Of a stretch of 64,000 bases of DNA, positions 36,884 through 45,774 are shown piece by piece. The DNA is from Vogesella indigofera (GTDB lineage Bacteria > Pseudomonadota > Gammaproteobacteria > Burkholderiales > Chromobacteriaceae). The position numbers were made by a program, and so were the translations under genes. The stretch covers positions 120,969-184,968 of the forward strand of contig NZ_JAQQLA010000012.1 of assembly GCF_028548395.1 (NCBI RefSeq), in the 5' to 3' direction. Under the pieces are notes generated by a model. It saw only the letters and a list, made by a program, of their open reading frames with translations, did no database searches and was not told the origin of the DNA. The stretch's first letter is position 1. Each line of letters starts with the position of its first letter.

Positions 36884-36908
36884 AAAACGGGGCTCAGGCC
36901 CCGTTTTT
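36884..36908. terminator. Terminator of slyD
   Basis: ACGGGGC (36887-36893), loop TCAG, GCCCCGT (36898-36904), then T-run. It overlaps the last codons of the convergent PAP2 gene. Confidence 0.92.
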
Positions 36909-37619
36909 CTTTGGCCGCAGCAACTGCAGCGCGGCCAGCAATGTCAGCAGATTGAACAGCACATAGGCCTCGTTCGGCGGCGACCGCCACAATTTCCAAC
37001 CACTATACAGCAGCAGTACCAGCCCCAGGCTACGCAACAGCGCCGGCGTCCATGCAGCCGGCCAGGCCGGCCACTGCCGTCGCACGCAAAACAGCGCGAT
37101 GGCCCAGCCCAATGCGGCGCCGACCAGCACATCCAGCGGCCAGTGCACGCCGATGGCGATACGCGACCAGCACACCAGCAGCACCAGACCCATCAGCCCA
37201 GCCTGCCAGCACCAGCGCCCCCCCTGCGCCATCACCCCGGCCAGCAGCGCGCTGGCGATGGCATGGCCGGAGGGAAAGGCGCCGTTGGCTGGCAGCACAT
37301 CCAGCAACTGCACGCTGCCCGCCGGCAACACCAGGAATGGACGCGGCACGGCGAACGCCGCCTTGAGCAGGATGGCACTGCCGATGCCTAGCAGCACCGC
37401 CACCACCAGCGACGGCAACAGCGGTGGGCGCCGCTGCGCCAGCAGCAACAAGGCAGCGATCACCAGCGACCACTCGCCGAACATGCTGAGCAAACGCCAC
37501 AGCAGCGCCGGCAACACCGCGCCGGCGTGGTGCAACTGCAAAAACAGCGCCTGATTGCGGCCACTCAGCAGTAGCAGCAGCGCCAACACTCCGCACGCGG
37601 CAACAAAGCCGCGACTCAC
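36894..37619 (-). CDS. PAP2-family membrane phosphatase
   Basis: 241 residues with about six TM segments and the full PAP2 signature: KAAFAVPRP (KX6RP), FPSGHA, and SRIAIGVHWPLDV (SRX5HX3D). Such enzymes dephosphorylate undecaprenyl pyrophosphate, phosphatidylglycerol phosphate or lipid A. The substrate cannot be chosen from sequence alone; PgpB/BacA-like recycling is the most common role. It overlaps prmC by 4 nt at its start. Confidence 0.87.
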   Translation of the reverse strand: MSRGFVAACGVLALLLLLSGRNQALFLQLHHAGAVLPALLWRLLSMFGEWSLVIAALLLLAQRRPPLLPSLVVAVLLGIGSAILLKAAFAVPRPFLVLPAGSVQLLDVLPANGAFPSGHAIASALLAGVMAQGGRWCWQAGLMGLVLLVCWSRIAIGVHWPLDVLVGAALGWAIALFCVRRQWPAWPAAWTPALLRSLGLVLLLYSGWKLWRSPPNEAYVLFNLLTLLAALQLLRPKKNGA

Positions 37620-38431
37620 GCGCGGCAGCCCAGCGTCACGCGGTCATTGCCGGCCAGATCCGGCAGCGTCGCCACCTGCTGCAACCCGGCCGCAGCAAAC
37701 AGCGCGCGACAGGCCGCACCCTGGTCGTAGCCATGCTCCACCAGCAGCCAGCCGCCGGCGACCAGCCGCGCCGGCGCCTGCGCCGCAATCTCGCGCAGGC
37801 AATCCAGGCCGTCGTTGCCGTCGGTCAGCGCCATGCGCGGCTCGAAGCGAACATCGCCCTCATCCAGATGGTGATCCTGCGCGTCGATATACGGCGGATT
37901 GCTGACGATGGCATCGAACATCGCATCCGCCGGTAGCGGCGCCAGCCAGCTGCCCAGATGAAAACCGACCGTGGCGCCAAGGTTGGCCGCATTGTGCTGC
38001 GCCACCGCCAGCGCTGCCGGAGACAGGTCCACGGCACTGAGCTGCCACAGCGGCGCCTCCAGTGCCAGCGTCACCGCGATGGCGCCACTGCCGGTGCCGA
38101 GATCGACCACCCGCGCGCGACGATTGCGGCCAACCTTGTCCAGTGCCGCGTCGACCAGGTGTTCGGTTTCCGGGCGCGGAATCAGCACCGCGGGGCTGAC
38201 GCGGAACGGACGGCCATAGAACTCGCGCTCGCCGAGCAGGTAGGCCACCGGCTCGCCGGCCAGCCGCCGCTGCGCCAGCGTGGCAAACGCCTGCCACTGC
38301 TGCAAGGTCAGCTCGTCGGGGGCGAACGACACCAGCTCGGCGTGACTAAAACCGGTCACTGCCGACAGCAGCAGCCGCGCCTCCAGGCGGGGCAGTTCGA
38401 AGTGGCGCAAGGCCTCGTTGATCGTCTTCAT
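37616..38431 (-). CDS. prmC: Release factor glutamine methyltransferase PrmC
   Basis: 271 residues: N-terminal helical domain, then an SAM-dependent methyltransferase with LIPRPETEHLV, VVDLGTGSGAIAVTLA and the NPPY motif (VSNPPYIDAQD). PrmC methylates the GGQ glutamine of RF1/RF2. Its usual partner prfA is not adjacent; mgtE lies upstream by 3 nt. It contains two GCCAAC motif copies (37978-37991, 38124-38138) in opposite orientation, 130 bp apart. Confidence 0.95.
   Translation of the reverse strand: MKTINEALRHFELPRLEARLLLSAVTGFSHAELVSFAPDELTLQQWQAFATLAQRRLAGEPVAYLLGEREFYGRPFRVSPAVLIPRPETEHLVDAALDKVGRNRRARVVDLGTGSGAIAVTLALEAPLWQLSAVDLSPAALAVAQHNAANLGATVGFHLGSWLAPLPADAMFDAIVSNPPYIDAQDHHLDEGDVRFEPRMALTDGNDGLDCLREIAAQAPARLVAGGWLLVEHGYDQGAACRALFAAAGLQQVATLPDLAGNDRVTLGCRA
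37978..37991 (-). repeat. GCCAAC motif copy (in prmC)
   Basis: CAAGGTTGGCCGCA; on the gene strand it encodes Ala-Ala-Asn-Leu (HNAANLGATVG). Confidence 0.8.
38124..38138 (+). repeat. GCCAAC motif copy (in prmC), opposite orientation
   Basis: TTGCGGCCAACCTTG; on the gene strand it is AAG GTT GGC CGC, encoding Lys-Val-Gly-Arg (LDKVGRNRR). Confidence 0.8.
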
Positions 38432-38434
38432 CGT

Positions 38435-39877
38435 CTAGAGCAGAAACAGGCTGGCGAGGCCGAGAAAAATGAAAAAGCCGCCGGAATCGGTACAGGCGGT
38501 GATCAGCACGCTGGAGCCGACCGCCGGATCCTTACCGAAACGCTCCATCATGGTCGGGATCAGCACTCCCATCGACGCCGCCAGCATCAGGTTGAGGGTG
38601 GTGGCCGCCAGCATCACCAGCCCCAGCGAGAAATTACCGTACAGCAGCCACGCCAGTACGCCCAGCGCCGAGCCCCACACCAGGCCGTTGATCACGCTGA
38701 CGCCCAGCTCCTTGCGCCACAGACGCTGCGCCTGCCCCGGCTGCAACTGCCCCATCGCCAGCGCCCGCACGATCATGGTAATGGTCTGGTTGCCGGAATT
38801 GCCGCCGATGCCGGCAACGATCGGCATCAGCGCCGCCAGCGCCACCAGCCTCTCGATCGAGCCTTCGAAGGCGCCGATCACGCGGCTGGCAACGAAGGCG
38901 GTGCACAGGTTGATCGCCAGCCACGCCCAGCGGTTTTTTACCGAGTCGATCACCGGCGCGAACAGGTCTTCCTCTTCCTTCAGACCGGCGAGGTTCAGCG
39001 CCTCGGTTTCCGATTCCTCGCGGATCACGTCCACCATCTCGTCGACAGTGAGGCGGCCAACCAGCACACCGTGTTCGTCGACCACCGGCGCGGTCACCAG
39101 GTCATAGCGCTCGAACGCCAGCGCGGCATCGGCGGCGTCCTCGTCGGGGTGGAAGCTGACCACCTCGGTCGCCATCACCTCCTCTACCAGCCGCTCCGGA
39201 TCGCACACCAGCAGGCGGCGTATCGGCAGCACGCCCTTGAGCACACCGTCTTCGTCGACCACGAAAATCTTGTCGGTCTGGCTCGGCAATTCGTCGAAAC
39301 GGCGCAGGTAGCGCAGCACCACTTCGCAGCTGACGTCCGGGCGGATCTTGACCAGCTCGTAGTCCATCAGCGCGCCGACCTGTCCCTCTTCATAGGATAG
39401 TGCCGATTGCAGCTGCTGGCGCTCTTCTTCGTCGAGGCCGCCCATCACCTCGTACACCACCTGCCGCGGCAGATCCGGGGCGAGGTCGGCAAGATCGTCG
39501 GCGTCGAGCTGTTCGGCGGCGGCCACCAGCTCGTGCTGCTCCATCGACTCGATCAGCGATTCGCGTACCGCGTCGGACACTTCCAGCAGGATTTCGCCTT
39601 CATCCTCGCTGTCGACCAGATCCCACACCAGCAGGCGGTCGTCCAGCGGCAGGGCTTCGAGGATGTAGGCGATATCCGCCGGGTGCAACGATTCGAGCTT
39701 GTGCTCCAGCTCGACCAGGTTCTGCTTGTGGACGAGCGATTCCACCAGGTCATGCTTGGGCATGTCCTGGCGATGTACGAGGTCCTCGACCAGTCGCTGG
39801 CGCTCGATGAGGCGCTGCACCTGGTTGAGGTTATCCTGCAGACGATCGGTTGGTTGTTTTTTGTCGATAACCGTCAT
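38435..39877 (-). CDS. mgtE: Magnesium transporter MgtE
   Basis: 480 residues from the ATG at 39877, which follows GGAGACGTGC. MgtE N domain (~30-150, HPADIAYILEALPLDDRLLVWDLV), two CBS domains (~150-270), and a five-helix membrane domain (AWLAINLCTAFVASRVIGAFE, PIVAGIGGNSGNQTITMIVRALAMGQL, TACTDSGGFFIFLGLA). The N and CBS domains gate the pore by cytosolic magnesium. No magnesium riboswitch is evident in the ~200-bp upstream spacer. Confidence 0.94.
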   Translation of the reverse strand: MTVIDKKQPTDRLQDNLNQVQRLIERQRLVEDLVHRQDMPKHDLVESLVHKQNLVELEHKLESLHPADIAYILEALPLDDRLLVWDLVDSEDEGEILLEVSDAVRESLIESMEQHELVAAAEQLDADDLADLAPDLPRQVVYEVMGGLDEEERQQLQSALSYEEGQVGALMDYELVKIRPDVSCEVVLRYLRRFDELPSQTDKIFVVDEDGVLKGVLPIRRLLVCDPERLVEEVMATEVVSFHPDEDAADAALAFERYDLVTAPVVDEHGVLVGRLTVDEMVDVIREESETEALNLAGLKEEEDLFAPVIDSVKNRWAWLAINLCTAFVASRVIGAFEGSIERLVALAALMPIVAGIGGNSGNQTITMIVRALAMGQLQPGQAQRLWRKELGVSVINGLVWGSALGVLAWLLYGNFSLGLVMLAATTLNLMLAASMGVLIPTMMERFGKDPAVGSSVLITACTDSGGFFIFLGLASLFLL

Positions 39878-40082
39878 GCACGTCTCCTGCCGCCCGTGGC
39901 GGAGTGAGTGCAATCCGGTAACAGGCGGGGTTATTGACTAGCCAAAAAGGTAGTGGTGGTTATGAGATAACTGGGTAAGTCCATGCGTTTCAGCTGCGCG
40001 TATCGCAGCGATCACGAAAGAAGCCGAAATTGTAGCATGCGAATGTGACAGCCAGCCACCGCGACGGCCGGCCGTCACCGGC

Positions 40083-40766
40083 TCAGGGAGCGAGCGCCTG
40101 CGACATGCGGCGCTGGATGATGCGGGTCTTGCGGGCCAGACCCTGGGCATTGCGGTGAGTGTCGTAGTAGCGCGGGTTGGGCACCATCGCTGCCAGCTTG
40201 GCCGCCTGTCCGCTCGACAGCCGGGCGGCTGAGGTGCGGTAGTAGTGACGCGCGGCGGCCTCGGCGCCGAACACGCCGTCACCCCACTCGATCACGTTGA
40301 GGTAGATCTCCAGGATGCGGCGCTTGTCGAGCACCGCCTCCAGCATCACGGTGATGAACGCCTCGTCTATCTTGCGCCACGGCGTCTTCTTGCTGGACAG
40401 GAACAGGTTCTTCGCCAGCTGCTGGCTGATGGTGGAGCCGCCGGCGACAATGCGGCCCTGCTTCAGGTTCTTCTCGAAGGCGACCTCGATGCCTTCCCAG
40501 TCAAAACCCTCATGGTCGACAAACTTGGCGTCCTCGGCCGCGATCACCGCCCGCTTCAGGTTGCCGGAGATGCGGTCATACGCCACCCAGCGATGGCGCA
40601 GTTCGGCATCGGGGTCGTCTTCCTGCAGCCGCGACAGCTGCGCGTCCATGAACGAGCTGCTGGACGGATTGGCATGCCGCCAGTAGACGATATGGCCGAA
40701 GATCCACAGGTAGTACAAAAAAAGAGCGGTCAGGACGACCGCTCCGATCTTAAGGAACCAACGCAT
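40083..40766 (-). CDS. mtgA: Monofunctional peptidoglycan glycosyltransferase MtgA
   Basis: 227 residues: one N-terminal TM helix, then a GT51 domain with AVIAAEDAKFVDHEGFDWEGI (catalytic Glu), GRIVAGGSTISQQLAKNLFLS, and ILEIYLNVIEWGDGVFGAEAAARHYY. It polymerises lipid II glycan strands in the periplasm without a transpeptidase domain. 3 nt after aroE on the minus strand, so co-transcribed. Confidence 0.95.
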   Translation of the reverse strand: MRWFLKIGAVVLTALFLYYLWIFGHIVYWRHANPSSSSFMDAQLSRLQEDDPDAELRHRWVAYDRISGNLKRAVIAAEDAKFVDHEGFDWEGIEVAFEKNLKQGRIVAGGSTISQQLAKNLFLSSKKTPWRKIDEAFITVMLEAVLDKRRILEIYLNVIEWGDGVFGAEAAARHYYRTSAARLSSGQAAKLAAMVPNPRYYDTHRNAQGLARKTRIIQRRMSQALAP

Positions 40767-40769
40767 GAC

Positions 40770-41591
40770 TCAGGCCAGTACCTCGCGCAGCATATTGGTG
40801 ACCTTGCGCGTGGCCGGCTGAATGCCGCGCCAGATGCGAAACGACTCCGCAGCCTGCTCCACCAGCATGCCGAGGCCGTCGGCCAGCATGCCGGCATTCT
40901 CGGACTGCGCGCGGCGCAGGAACGGCGTCAGGCCGCGGCTGTACACCATGTCGTAGGCCAGCGAGCGGCCGCTGAAGATACCGGCCGGGATCGGTGGCAG
41001 CTCATTGGACAGGCTGGTCGAGGTGCCGTTGATGACGATGTCGAACTGGCGGCCTTGCAGCGCGTCGTAACCGACCGCCTCGATGCCGCCCAGCGCGCGG
41101 AACTGGTAAGCCAGCGATTCCGCCTTGATCACGGTGCGGTTGGCGATGGTCAGCGCCTGTGGCTGCTGCGCCAGCAGCGGCTGCAGCACGCCGCGCACCG
41201 CGCCACCGGCGCCCAGCAGCAGCACCCGCTGGCCGGTCACCGGCACGTCGAGGTTATCGACGATGTCGCGCACCAGGCCGGTGCCGTCGGTATTGTCGCC
41301 ATAGATCCGGCCGTCGCGCAGCGTCAGGGTGTTGACCGCCTCGGCCAGACGCGCCGCTTCGGTCACCTCGTCGGCAAAGCGGAAGGCGTCGCCCTTGAAC
41401 GGCAGCGTCACGTTGAGGCCCTTGCCGCCATTGGCGAAGAAGGCCTGCACCACCGGCACGAACTGGCCGAGCTCGGCAAACAGTTTTTCGTAATTCATGT
41501 CCTGCCCGGTGGCCTGGGCGAATTCGGCATGAATGAACGGCGACTGGCTGTGCGATATGGGATTGCCGATCACGGCGTAACGATCAGTCAT
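40770..41591 (-). CDS. aroE: Shikimate dehydrogenase (NADP+)
   Basis: 273 residues. Substrate domain YAVIGNPISHSQSPFIHAEFA and GLNVTLPFKGDAFRFAD (catalytic Lys), then a Rossmann domain with LLLGAGGAVRGVLQPL, ANRTVIKAESLA, and the C-terminal DGLGMLVEQAAESFRIWRG. It reduces 3-dehydroshikimate in aromatic amino acid synthesis. Followed directly by mtgA, a frequent pair in betaproteobacteria. Confidence 0.96.
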   Translation of the reverse strand: MTDRYAVIGNPISHSQSPFIHAEFAQATGQDMNYEKLFAELGQFVPVVQAFFANGGKGLNVTLPFKGDAFRFADEVTEAARLAEAVNTLTLRDGRIYGDNTDGTGLVRDIVDNLDVPVTGQRVLLLGAGGAVRGVLQPLLAQQPQALTIANRTVIKAESLAYQFRALGGIEAVGYDALQGRQFDIVINGTSTSLSNELPPIPAGIFSGRSLAYDMVYSRGLTPFLRRAQSENAGMLADGLGMLVEQAAESFRIWRGIQPATRKVTNMLREVLA

Positions 41592-41691
41592 GATTTACAT
41601 CTCTTCAGAATAGGAATAAGGCAAAGCCGGTGGCAGCCGCTCGACCAAAAACACACTTTGCCTTGTCAGGCCGGAAACTGCAAGCCGTGGC

Positions 41692-42141
41692 TCAACCCTG
41701 AATCCACGGCAGGCCGTGCGCCTTCCAGCCATTGACGCGGCCGCGATGCTGCTCGGCATCGCGATCGCCCTCGAAACCTTCCAGAATATTGTAAACCTCG
41801 GCATAACCTGCCTCTGCGGCCAACCTTGCCGCCTCGTCCGAGCGCGCGCCGGAGCGACAGATGAACAGCACGGTCTTGTCCGTGCCGACCTGCTGCTGCA
41901 GCTGGCTGACAAAGGCGGCGTTCGGCACCATGCCGGGGTAGGCACGCAGCTCGACGCGCACCGCCTCCGGAATCACGCCGACAAACTGCCATTCCGCCGC
42001 GCTGCGCACATCGACGATCACCGCCTGCGGCAGCGACTGGCGCACCGCCCACGCCTCCGACGGCGTCAGTGCGCCGCTGTAGGTCAGCCCCAGTTCACTG
42101 CCGCGCGACTGTGCTGTTGCCAAAATGGTTTCTACTGTCAT
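41692..42141 (-). CDS. Single-domain rhodanese-like protein
   Basis: 149 residues. One rhodanese domain with AVIVDVRSAAEWQFVG and the active-site loop FICRSGARSDEAARLA, whose Cys would carry a persulfide. Possible roles are thiosulfate sulfurtransfer or general sulfur trafficking; no sulfur pathway gene is adjacent. Divergent from glnA across a 316-bp regulatory region. Contains a GCCAAC motif copy at 41815-41828. Confidence 0.88.
   Translation of the reverse strand: MTVETILATAQSRGSELGLTYSGALTPSEAWAVRQSLPQAVIVDVRSAAEWQFVGVIPEAVRVELRAYPGMVPNAAFVSQLQQQVGTDKTVLFICRSGARSDEAARLAAEAGYAEVYNILEGFEGDRDAEQHRGRVNGWKAHGLPWIQG
41815..41828 (+). repeat. GCCAAC motif copy (in the rhodanese gene)
   Basis: TGCGGCCAACCTTG opposite the coding strand; read in the gene as AGG TTG GCC GCA (Arg-Leu-Ala-Ala). 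Confidence 0.8.
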
Positions 42142-42264
42142 GGGGAGGCTCCTGTGTAACGCGCTAATAATGGTCAGACCCTTACAGTAATGCAGTGTTC
42201 AACGACTGTCATCACGCGGCCGGCACCGCAAGCGCGGTCCAAAAGCGGGCATTGGCACCATCAG

Positions 42265-42279
42265 GCACCAGCTTGGTGC
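42265..42279. promoter_or_regulatory. NtrC binding site 1 upstream of glnA
   Basis: GCACCAGCTTGGTGC is a perfect dyad (GCACCA-N3-TGGTGC), the same form as the strong NtrC sites before E. coli glnA. It lies about 128 bp upstream of the predicted start point. Confidence 0.85.
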
Positions 42280-42295
42280 GATTTGCACAATAATG

Positions 42296-42310
42296 GCACC
42301 ACTGTCGTGC
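42296..42310. promoter_or_regulatory. NtrC binding site 2 upstream of glnA
   Basis: GCACCACTGTCGTGC keeps the GCAC/GTGC arms with one changed pair. Its centre is 31 bp from site 1, i.e. three helical turns, as expected for cooperative NtrC dimers. Confidence 0.75.
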
Positions 42311-42373
42311 AACAGTGCCGCGGCAGGTGCCGGCAAATGTGGCAAAATGGGCTTTCCCACGCCCGCATACAGC

Positions 42374-42390
42374 TGGCACGCTTCATGCTT
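42374..42390 (+). promoter_or_regulatory. Sigma-54 (-24/-12) promoter of glnA
   Basis: TGGCACGCTTCATGCTT keeps the invariant GG and GC ten bases apart and matches the TGGCACG-N4-TTGCW consensus but for one base. The start point would be near 42400, about 58 nt before glnA. Confidence 0.82.
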
Positions 42391-42457
42391 TTACCCCGGT
42401 ACATAAATTTGTGCCATCCAGATTGATGCACTTAGCTAGCTCATTTAGGAGATCACC

Positions 42458-43876
42458 ATGGCGGTTGCAGACGTAGTCAAGCTCATCACCGAAAACGACG
42501 TAAAATTTGTCGACCTGCGCTTTACCGACACAATGGGTAAAGAACAACACGTGACCATTCCTGCTCACGTGCTGCTGGACGATGCCGACGCATGGTTCGA
42601 GAACGGCCACGCGTTCGACGGCTCCTCCATCGCCGGCTGGAAAGGCATTCAGGCCTCCGACATGCTGCTGATGGCTGACCCTGCCACTGCCAAGATCGAT
42701 CCGTTCTTCGACGAACCGACCGTCTTCATGTCCTGCGACGTGATCGACCCGGCCGACGGCAAAGGTTACGACCGCTGCCCGCGTTCGGTTGCCAAGCGCG
42801 CCGAAGCCTACCTGAAGGCCTCCGGCATTGGTGACACCGCCTACTTCGGTCCGGAACCGGAATTCTTCATTTTCGACAGCATCACCTGGGGCACCGACAT
42901 GTCCGGCTGCTTCGTGAAGATCAAGGCCGAAGAAGCTGCCTGGGCTTCCGCTGAAGAATTCGAAGGCGGCAACACCGGTCACCGTCCGGGCGTGAAGGGC
43001 GGCTACTTCCCGGTACCGCCGGTTGACTCCTCGCAAGACATCCGCTCGGCCATGGTGCTGCTGCTGGAAGAGCTGGGCGTACCGGTAGAAGTTCACCACC
43101 ACGAAGTGGCCACCGCCGGCCAGAACGAAATCGGCACCAAGTTCAGCACCCTGACCCAGCGTGCCGACTGGACCCAGATCCTGAAGTACGTGGTACACAA
43201 CGTAGCTCACAGCTACGGCAAGACCGCGACCTTCATGCCGAAACCGATCGTTGGCGACAACGGTTCCGGCATGCACGTGCACCAGTCGATCTGGAAAGAC
43301 GGCAAGAACCTGTTCGCCGGTGACGGCTACGCCGGTCTGTCCGATCTCGCCCTGTACTACATCGGCGGCATCATCAAGCACGCCAAGGCGCTGAACGCGA
43401 TCACCAACCCGGGCACCAACTCCTACAAGCGTCTGGTTCCGCACTACGAAGCACCGGTGAAACTGGCCTACTCCGCCAAGAACCGTTCCGCCTCGATCCG
43501 TATCCCGCACGTGGCCAGCCCGAAAGGCCGCCGCATCGAGGCGCGCTTCCCGGATCCGCTGGCCAACCCGTACCTGTGCTTCGCCGCGCTGATGATGGCC
43601 GGCCTGGACGGTATCCAGAACAAGATCCACCCGGGCGATGCCGCCGACAAGAACCTGTACGACCTGCCGCCGGAAGAAGACAAGCTGATCCCGACCGTGT
43701 GCGCGTCGCTGGACGAAGCGCTGGCTGCTCTGGACGCCGATCGCGAGTTCCTGACTCGTGGCGGTGTGTTCTCCAACGAGTGGATCGACGCCTACATCGA
43801 TTTGAAGATGAAGGAAGTGAACCTGACGCGCATGACTACCCACCCGGTAGAATTCGCGATGTACTACTCGCTGTAA
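42458..43876 (+). CDS. glnA: Glutamine synthetase, type I
   Basis: 472 residues, GlnA type I-beta size. [19 protein letters not shown], the metal site [25 protein letters not shown], the ATP-binding [18 protein letters not shown] and a Tyr in [10 protein letters not shown] (residue ~401) that is the adenylylation site used by GlnE. It joins ammonia to glutamate. The Shine-Dalgarno TAGGAG precedes the ATG. Upstream control is by NtrC and sigma-54; ntrBC are encoded just downstream. Confidence 0.98.
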   Translation: MAVADVVKLITENDVKFVDLRFTDTMGKEQHVTIPAHVLLDDADAWFENGHAFDGSSIAGWKGIQASDMLLMADPATAKIDPFFDEPTVFMSCDVIDPADGKGYDRCPRSVAKRAEAYLKASGIGDTAYFGPEPEFFIFDSITWGTDMSGCFVKIKAEEAAWASAEEFEGGNTGHRPGVKGGYFPVPPVDSSQDIRSAMVLLLEELGVPVEVHHHEVATAGQNEIGTKFSTLTQRADWTQILKYVVHNVAHSYGKTATFMPKPIVGDNGSGMHVHQSIWKDGKNLFAGDGYAGLSDLALYYIGGIIKHAKALNAITNPGTNSYKRLVPHYEAPVKLAYSAKNRSASIRIPHVASPKGRRIEARFPDPLANPYLCFAALMMAGLDGIQNKIHPGDAADKNLYDLPPEEDKLIPTVCASLDEALAALDADREFLTRGGVFSNEWIDAYIDLKMKEVNLTRMTTHPVEFAMYYSL

Positions 43877-43917
43877 GCTGACGCGCGTTCCGGCACCGTC
43901 CGGAACCGTCGCACCGA

Positions 43918-43947
43918 CCCGCAGTGCCATCGGCGCTGCGGGTTTTT
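43918..43947 (+). terminator. Terminator of glnA
   Basis: CCCGCAG (43918-43924) pairs with CTGCGGG (43936-43942), extended across a T-G mismatch, then five T. Separates glnA from the following genes. Confidence 0.85.
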
Positions 43948-43965
43948 CATTGTGCGGCCACGGCC

Positions 43966-43985
43966 TGCGGCCAACGTTGGCCGCA
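43966..43985. repeat. 20-bp GCCAAC palindrome, third copy
   Basis: TGCGGCCAACGTTGGCCGCA, 19 nt beyond the glnA terminator; identical to the copies at 22605 and 25511. Confidence 0.85.
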
Positions 43986-44099
43986 ATCCTTGACCGCCAA
44001 CTGCGCCCGTCGCCGGCGACAATTTAATGCGCCGGCGCGCTGACGCGACGCGCAACTTTCACTATCATCGGCGCTGGTCCGTTCTTCCCTGGTAATGCC

Positions 44100-44567
44100 A
44101 TGCTGCGCCCGCTTCTCGCTTCCCTGCTGCTGTGCAGCGCTGCCACGACGGCCAGCGCCGCCACCATCTACAAACACGTCGACAAGGATGGCCACGTCAC
44201 CTTCACCAACGTGCCGATGCGCGGCGCGCGCGCGGTGCTGGTCACTCCTGCCGCCGACGAAGCGCCACCGGCGCCGCCCCGCGCCAGCAGCCCGCGTCCG
44301 GCCAGTGCCGCCGCCCCGGCGCACATTCCATCGGTGGACAGCGGCACCCAGCGCCAGCGCGACGCAGGCCGCCGCCGCATCCTGCAGACCGAGCTCGACA
44401 ACGAGCAGCGCGCGCTGGGCGAGGCGCGGCAAAGCCTGCAGGACGCCGGCAAAAAAGCCGGCGCCACGCCTGCCCAACTTCAGCGCCTGCGCGATGCGGT
44501 CACCGACCGCGAGCGCAATATCGCGGCACTGAAGCAGGAGCTGGGCAACGCCGGCGACGGCAACTAG
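44100..44567 (+). CDS. DUF4124 periplasmic protein
   Basis: 155 residues. Signal peptide ~1-20 (LLASLLLCSAATTASA), then the DUF4124 stretch ATIYKHVDKDGHVTFTNVPM, a Pro/Ala-rich linker, and a C-terminal coiled coil (RRRILQTELDNEQRALGEARQSL). Function unknown. A DUF4124 gene between glnA and ntrB is a recurring betaproteobacterial order, so it may be part of the nitrogen-control operon, but nothing in the protein points to nitrogen. Confidence 0.82.
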   Translation: MLRPLLASLLLCSAATTASAATIYKHVDKDGHVTFTNVPMRGARAVLVTPAADEAPPAPPRASSPRPASAAAPAHIPSVDSGTQRQRDAGRRRILQTELDNEQRALGEARQSLQDAGKKAGATPAQLQRLRDAVTDRERNIAALKQELGNAGDGN

Positions 44568-44678
44568 CACCAAAGCGACACGAACGCACCAAAACAGGGC
44601 AAACTATTCTGCATTGCGGTCGCCAGAGCGCGCCCATCCGGGCTTGTTTCTTGCTAAAGCCAGTACAAGCAATGTGGA

Positions 44679-45752
44679 ATGCCCACCATGACCTACCAAA
44701 ACTATCCCCAGCAGTACGCCGGTCTGGAATTGCTGGAAACGCCGGTGATGATCGTCGAGCGCAACGGCCAGCTGCTGTTCGCCAACCCGGCCTGCGAAAG
44801 CCTGCTCAAGGTTGGCCGCAAGGAGCTGCAAAAGCACTCGCTGTACGCGCTATTCCATGACGCGCGCGCGCTGAAGAACGCGGTGCAGATGGCGCTGGAT
44901 CATGCCGGCAGCTATATCGAGCACGATCTGGAGCTGATGCCGGAAGGCGACATCCCGTTGCACATCGGCCTTACCGTCACCCCGATCGACAGCCCGCCAC
45001 GGCTGGCACTGGTCGAGCTGCGCCCGATCGACCAGCAGCTGCGCATCGCCAACGAGGAACGGCTGCTGCTGCAGCAACAGGCCAATCGCGAGCTGATCCG
45101 CAACCTGGCGCACGAAATCAAGAACCCGCTCGGCGGCATCCGCGGCGCGGCGCAGCTGCTGGAACACGAGATCGCCGACCGCCCCGAGCTGCTGGAGTAC
45201 ACCGGCGTGATCCGCGAGGAGGCGCTGCGGCTGCAGCACCTGGTCGACCGCCTGCTGGCGCCGCACCGCCGCCACATCGCCAGCGACGTCAACATCCACG
45301 AAGTACTGGAACGGGTACGCAGCATCCTGCTGGCCGAGTACCCGCAGGGGCTGACGGTACGCCGCGACTACGACGTCAGCCTGCCGATGCTGGCCGCCGA
45401 CAAGGAGCAGCTGATCCAGGTGGTGCTCAATATCGCCAAGAACGCGGTGCAGGCGATGAAGGGCAGCGGCGAGATCATCCTGCGCACCCGCGTCGCGCGC
45501 CAGGTCACCCTCGCCCGCAAGCGCCACAACCTGGCACTGAAATTGCAAGTCATCGACAACGGCCCCGGCATTCCCGACGACATCCGCGACCACGTGTTCT
45601 ACCCGCTGGTCACCGGCCGCGCCGAGGGCACCGGCCTAGGCCTGACGCTGGCGCAGACTTTCGTACACCAGCACGGCGGCACCATCGAATTCGAATCCCG
45701 TCCGGGCAACACCTGCTTTACGGTACTGATGCCATTCGGCCCGGACCAATAA
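44679..45752 (+). CDS. ntrB: Nitrogen regulation sensor kinase NtrB
   Basis: 357 residues, cytoplasmic: PAS domain ~12-120 (LELLETPVMIVERNGQLLFANPACESLL), HisKA with the phosphorylated His at 145 (LAHEIKNPLGGIRGAAQLL), and HATPase with NIAKNAVQAM, DNGPGIP and GTGLGLTLAQTF. It phosphorylates NtrC when nitrogen is short, under PII control. A GCCAAC motif copy (44807-44821) encodes KVGRK. 22 nt before ntrC. Confidence 0.94.
   Translation: MPTMTYQNYPQQYAGLELLETPVMIVERNGQLLFANPACESLLKVGRKELQKHSLYALFHDARALKNAVQMALDHAGSYIEHDLELMPEGDIPLHIGLTVTPIDSPPRLALVELRPIDQQLRIANEERLLLQQQANRELIRNLAHEIKNPLGGIRGAAQLLEHEIADRPELLEYTGVIREEALRLQHLVDRLLAPHRRHIASDVNIHEVLERVRSILLAEYPQGLTVRRDYDVSLPMLAADKEQLIQVVLNIAKNAVQAMKGSGEIILRTRVARQVTLARKRHNLALKLQVIDNGPGIPDDIRDHVFYPLVTGRAEGTGLGLTLAQTFVHQHGGTIEFESRPGNTCFTVLMPFGPDQ
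44807..44821 (-). repeat. GCCAAC motif copy (in ntrB)
   Basis: CAAGGTTGGCCGCAA, read as AAG GTT GGC CGC (Lys-Val-Gly-Arg). Confidence 0.8.
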
Positions 45753-45774
45753 AACTACTTCAAGGCGAACAAGC

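Noticed and set aside
39878..40082. Magnesium riboswitch upstream of mgtE
   Set aside because: I could not find the nested helices expected for an M-box in this spacer.
42383..43930. 515-residue minus-strand frame opposite glnA
   Set aside because: Antisense shadow of a highly conserved gene, and it covers the glnA promoter.
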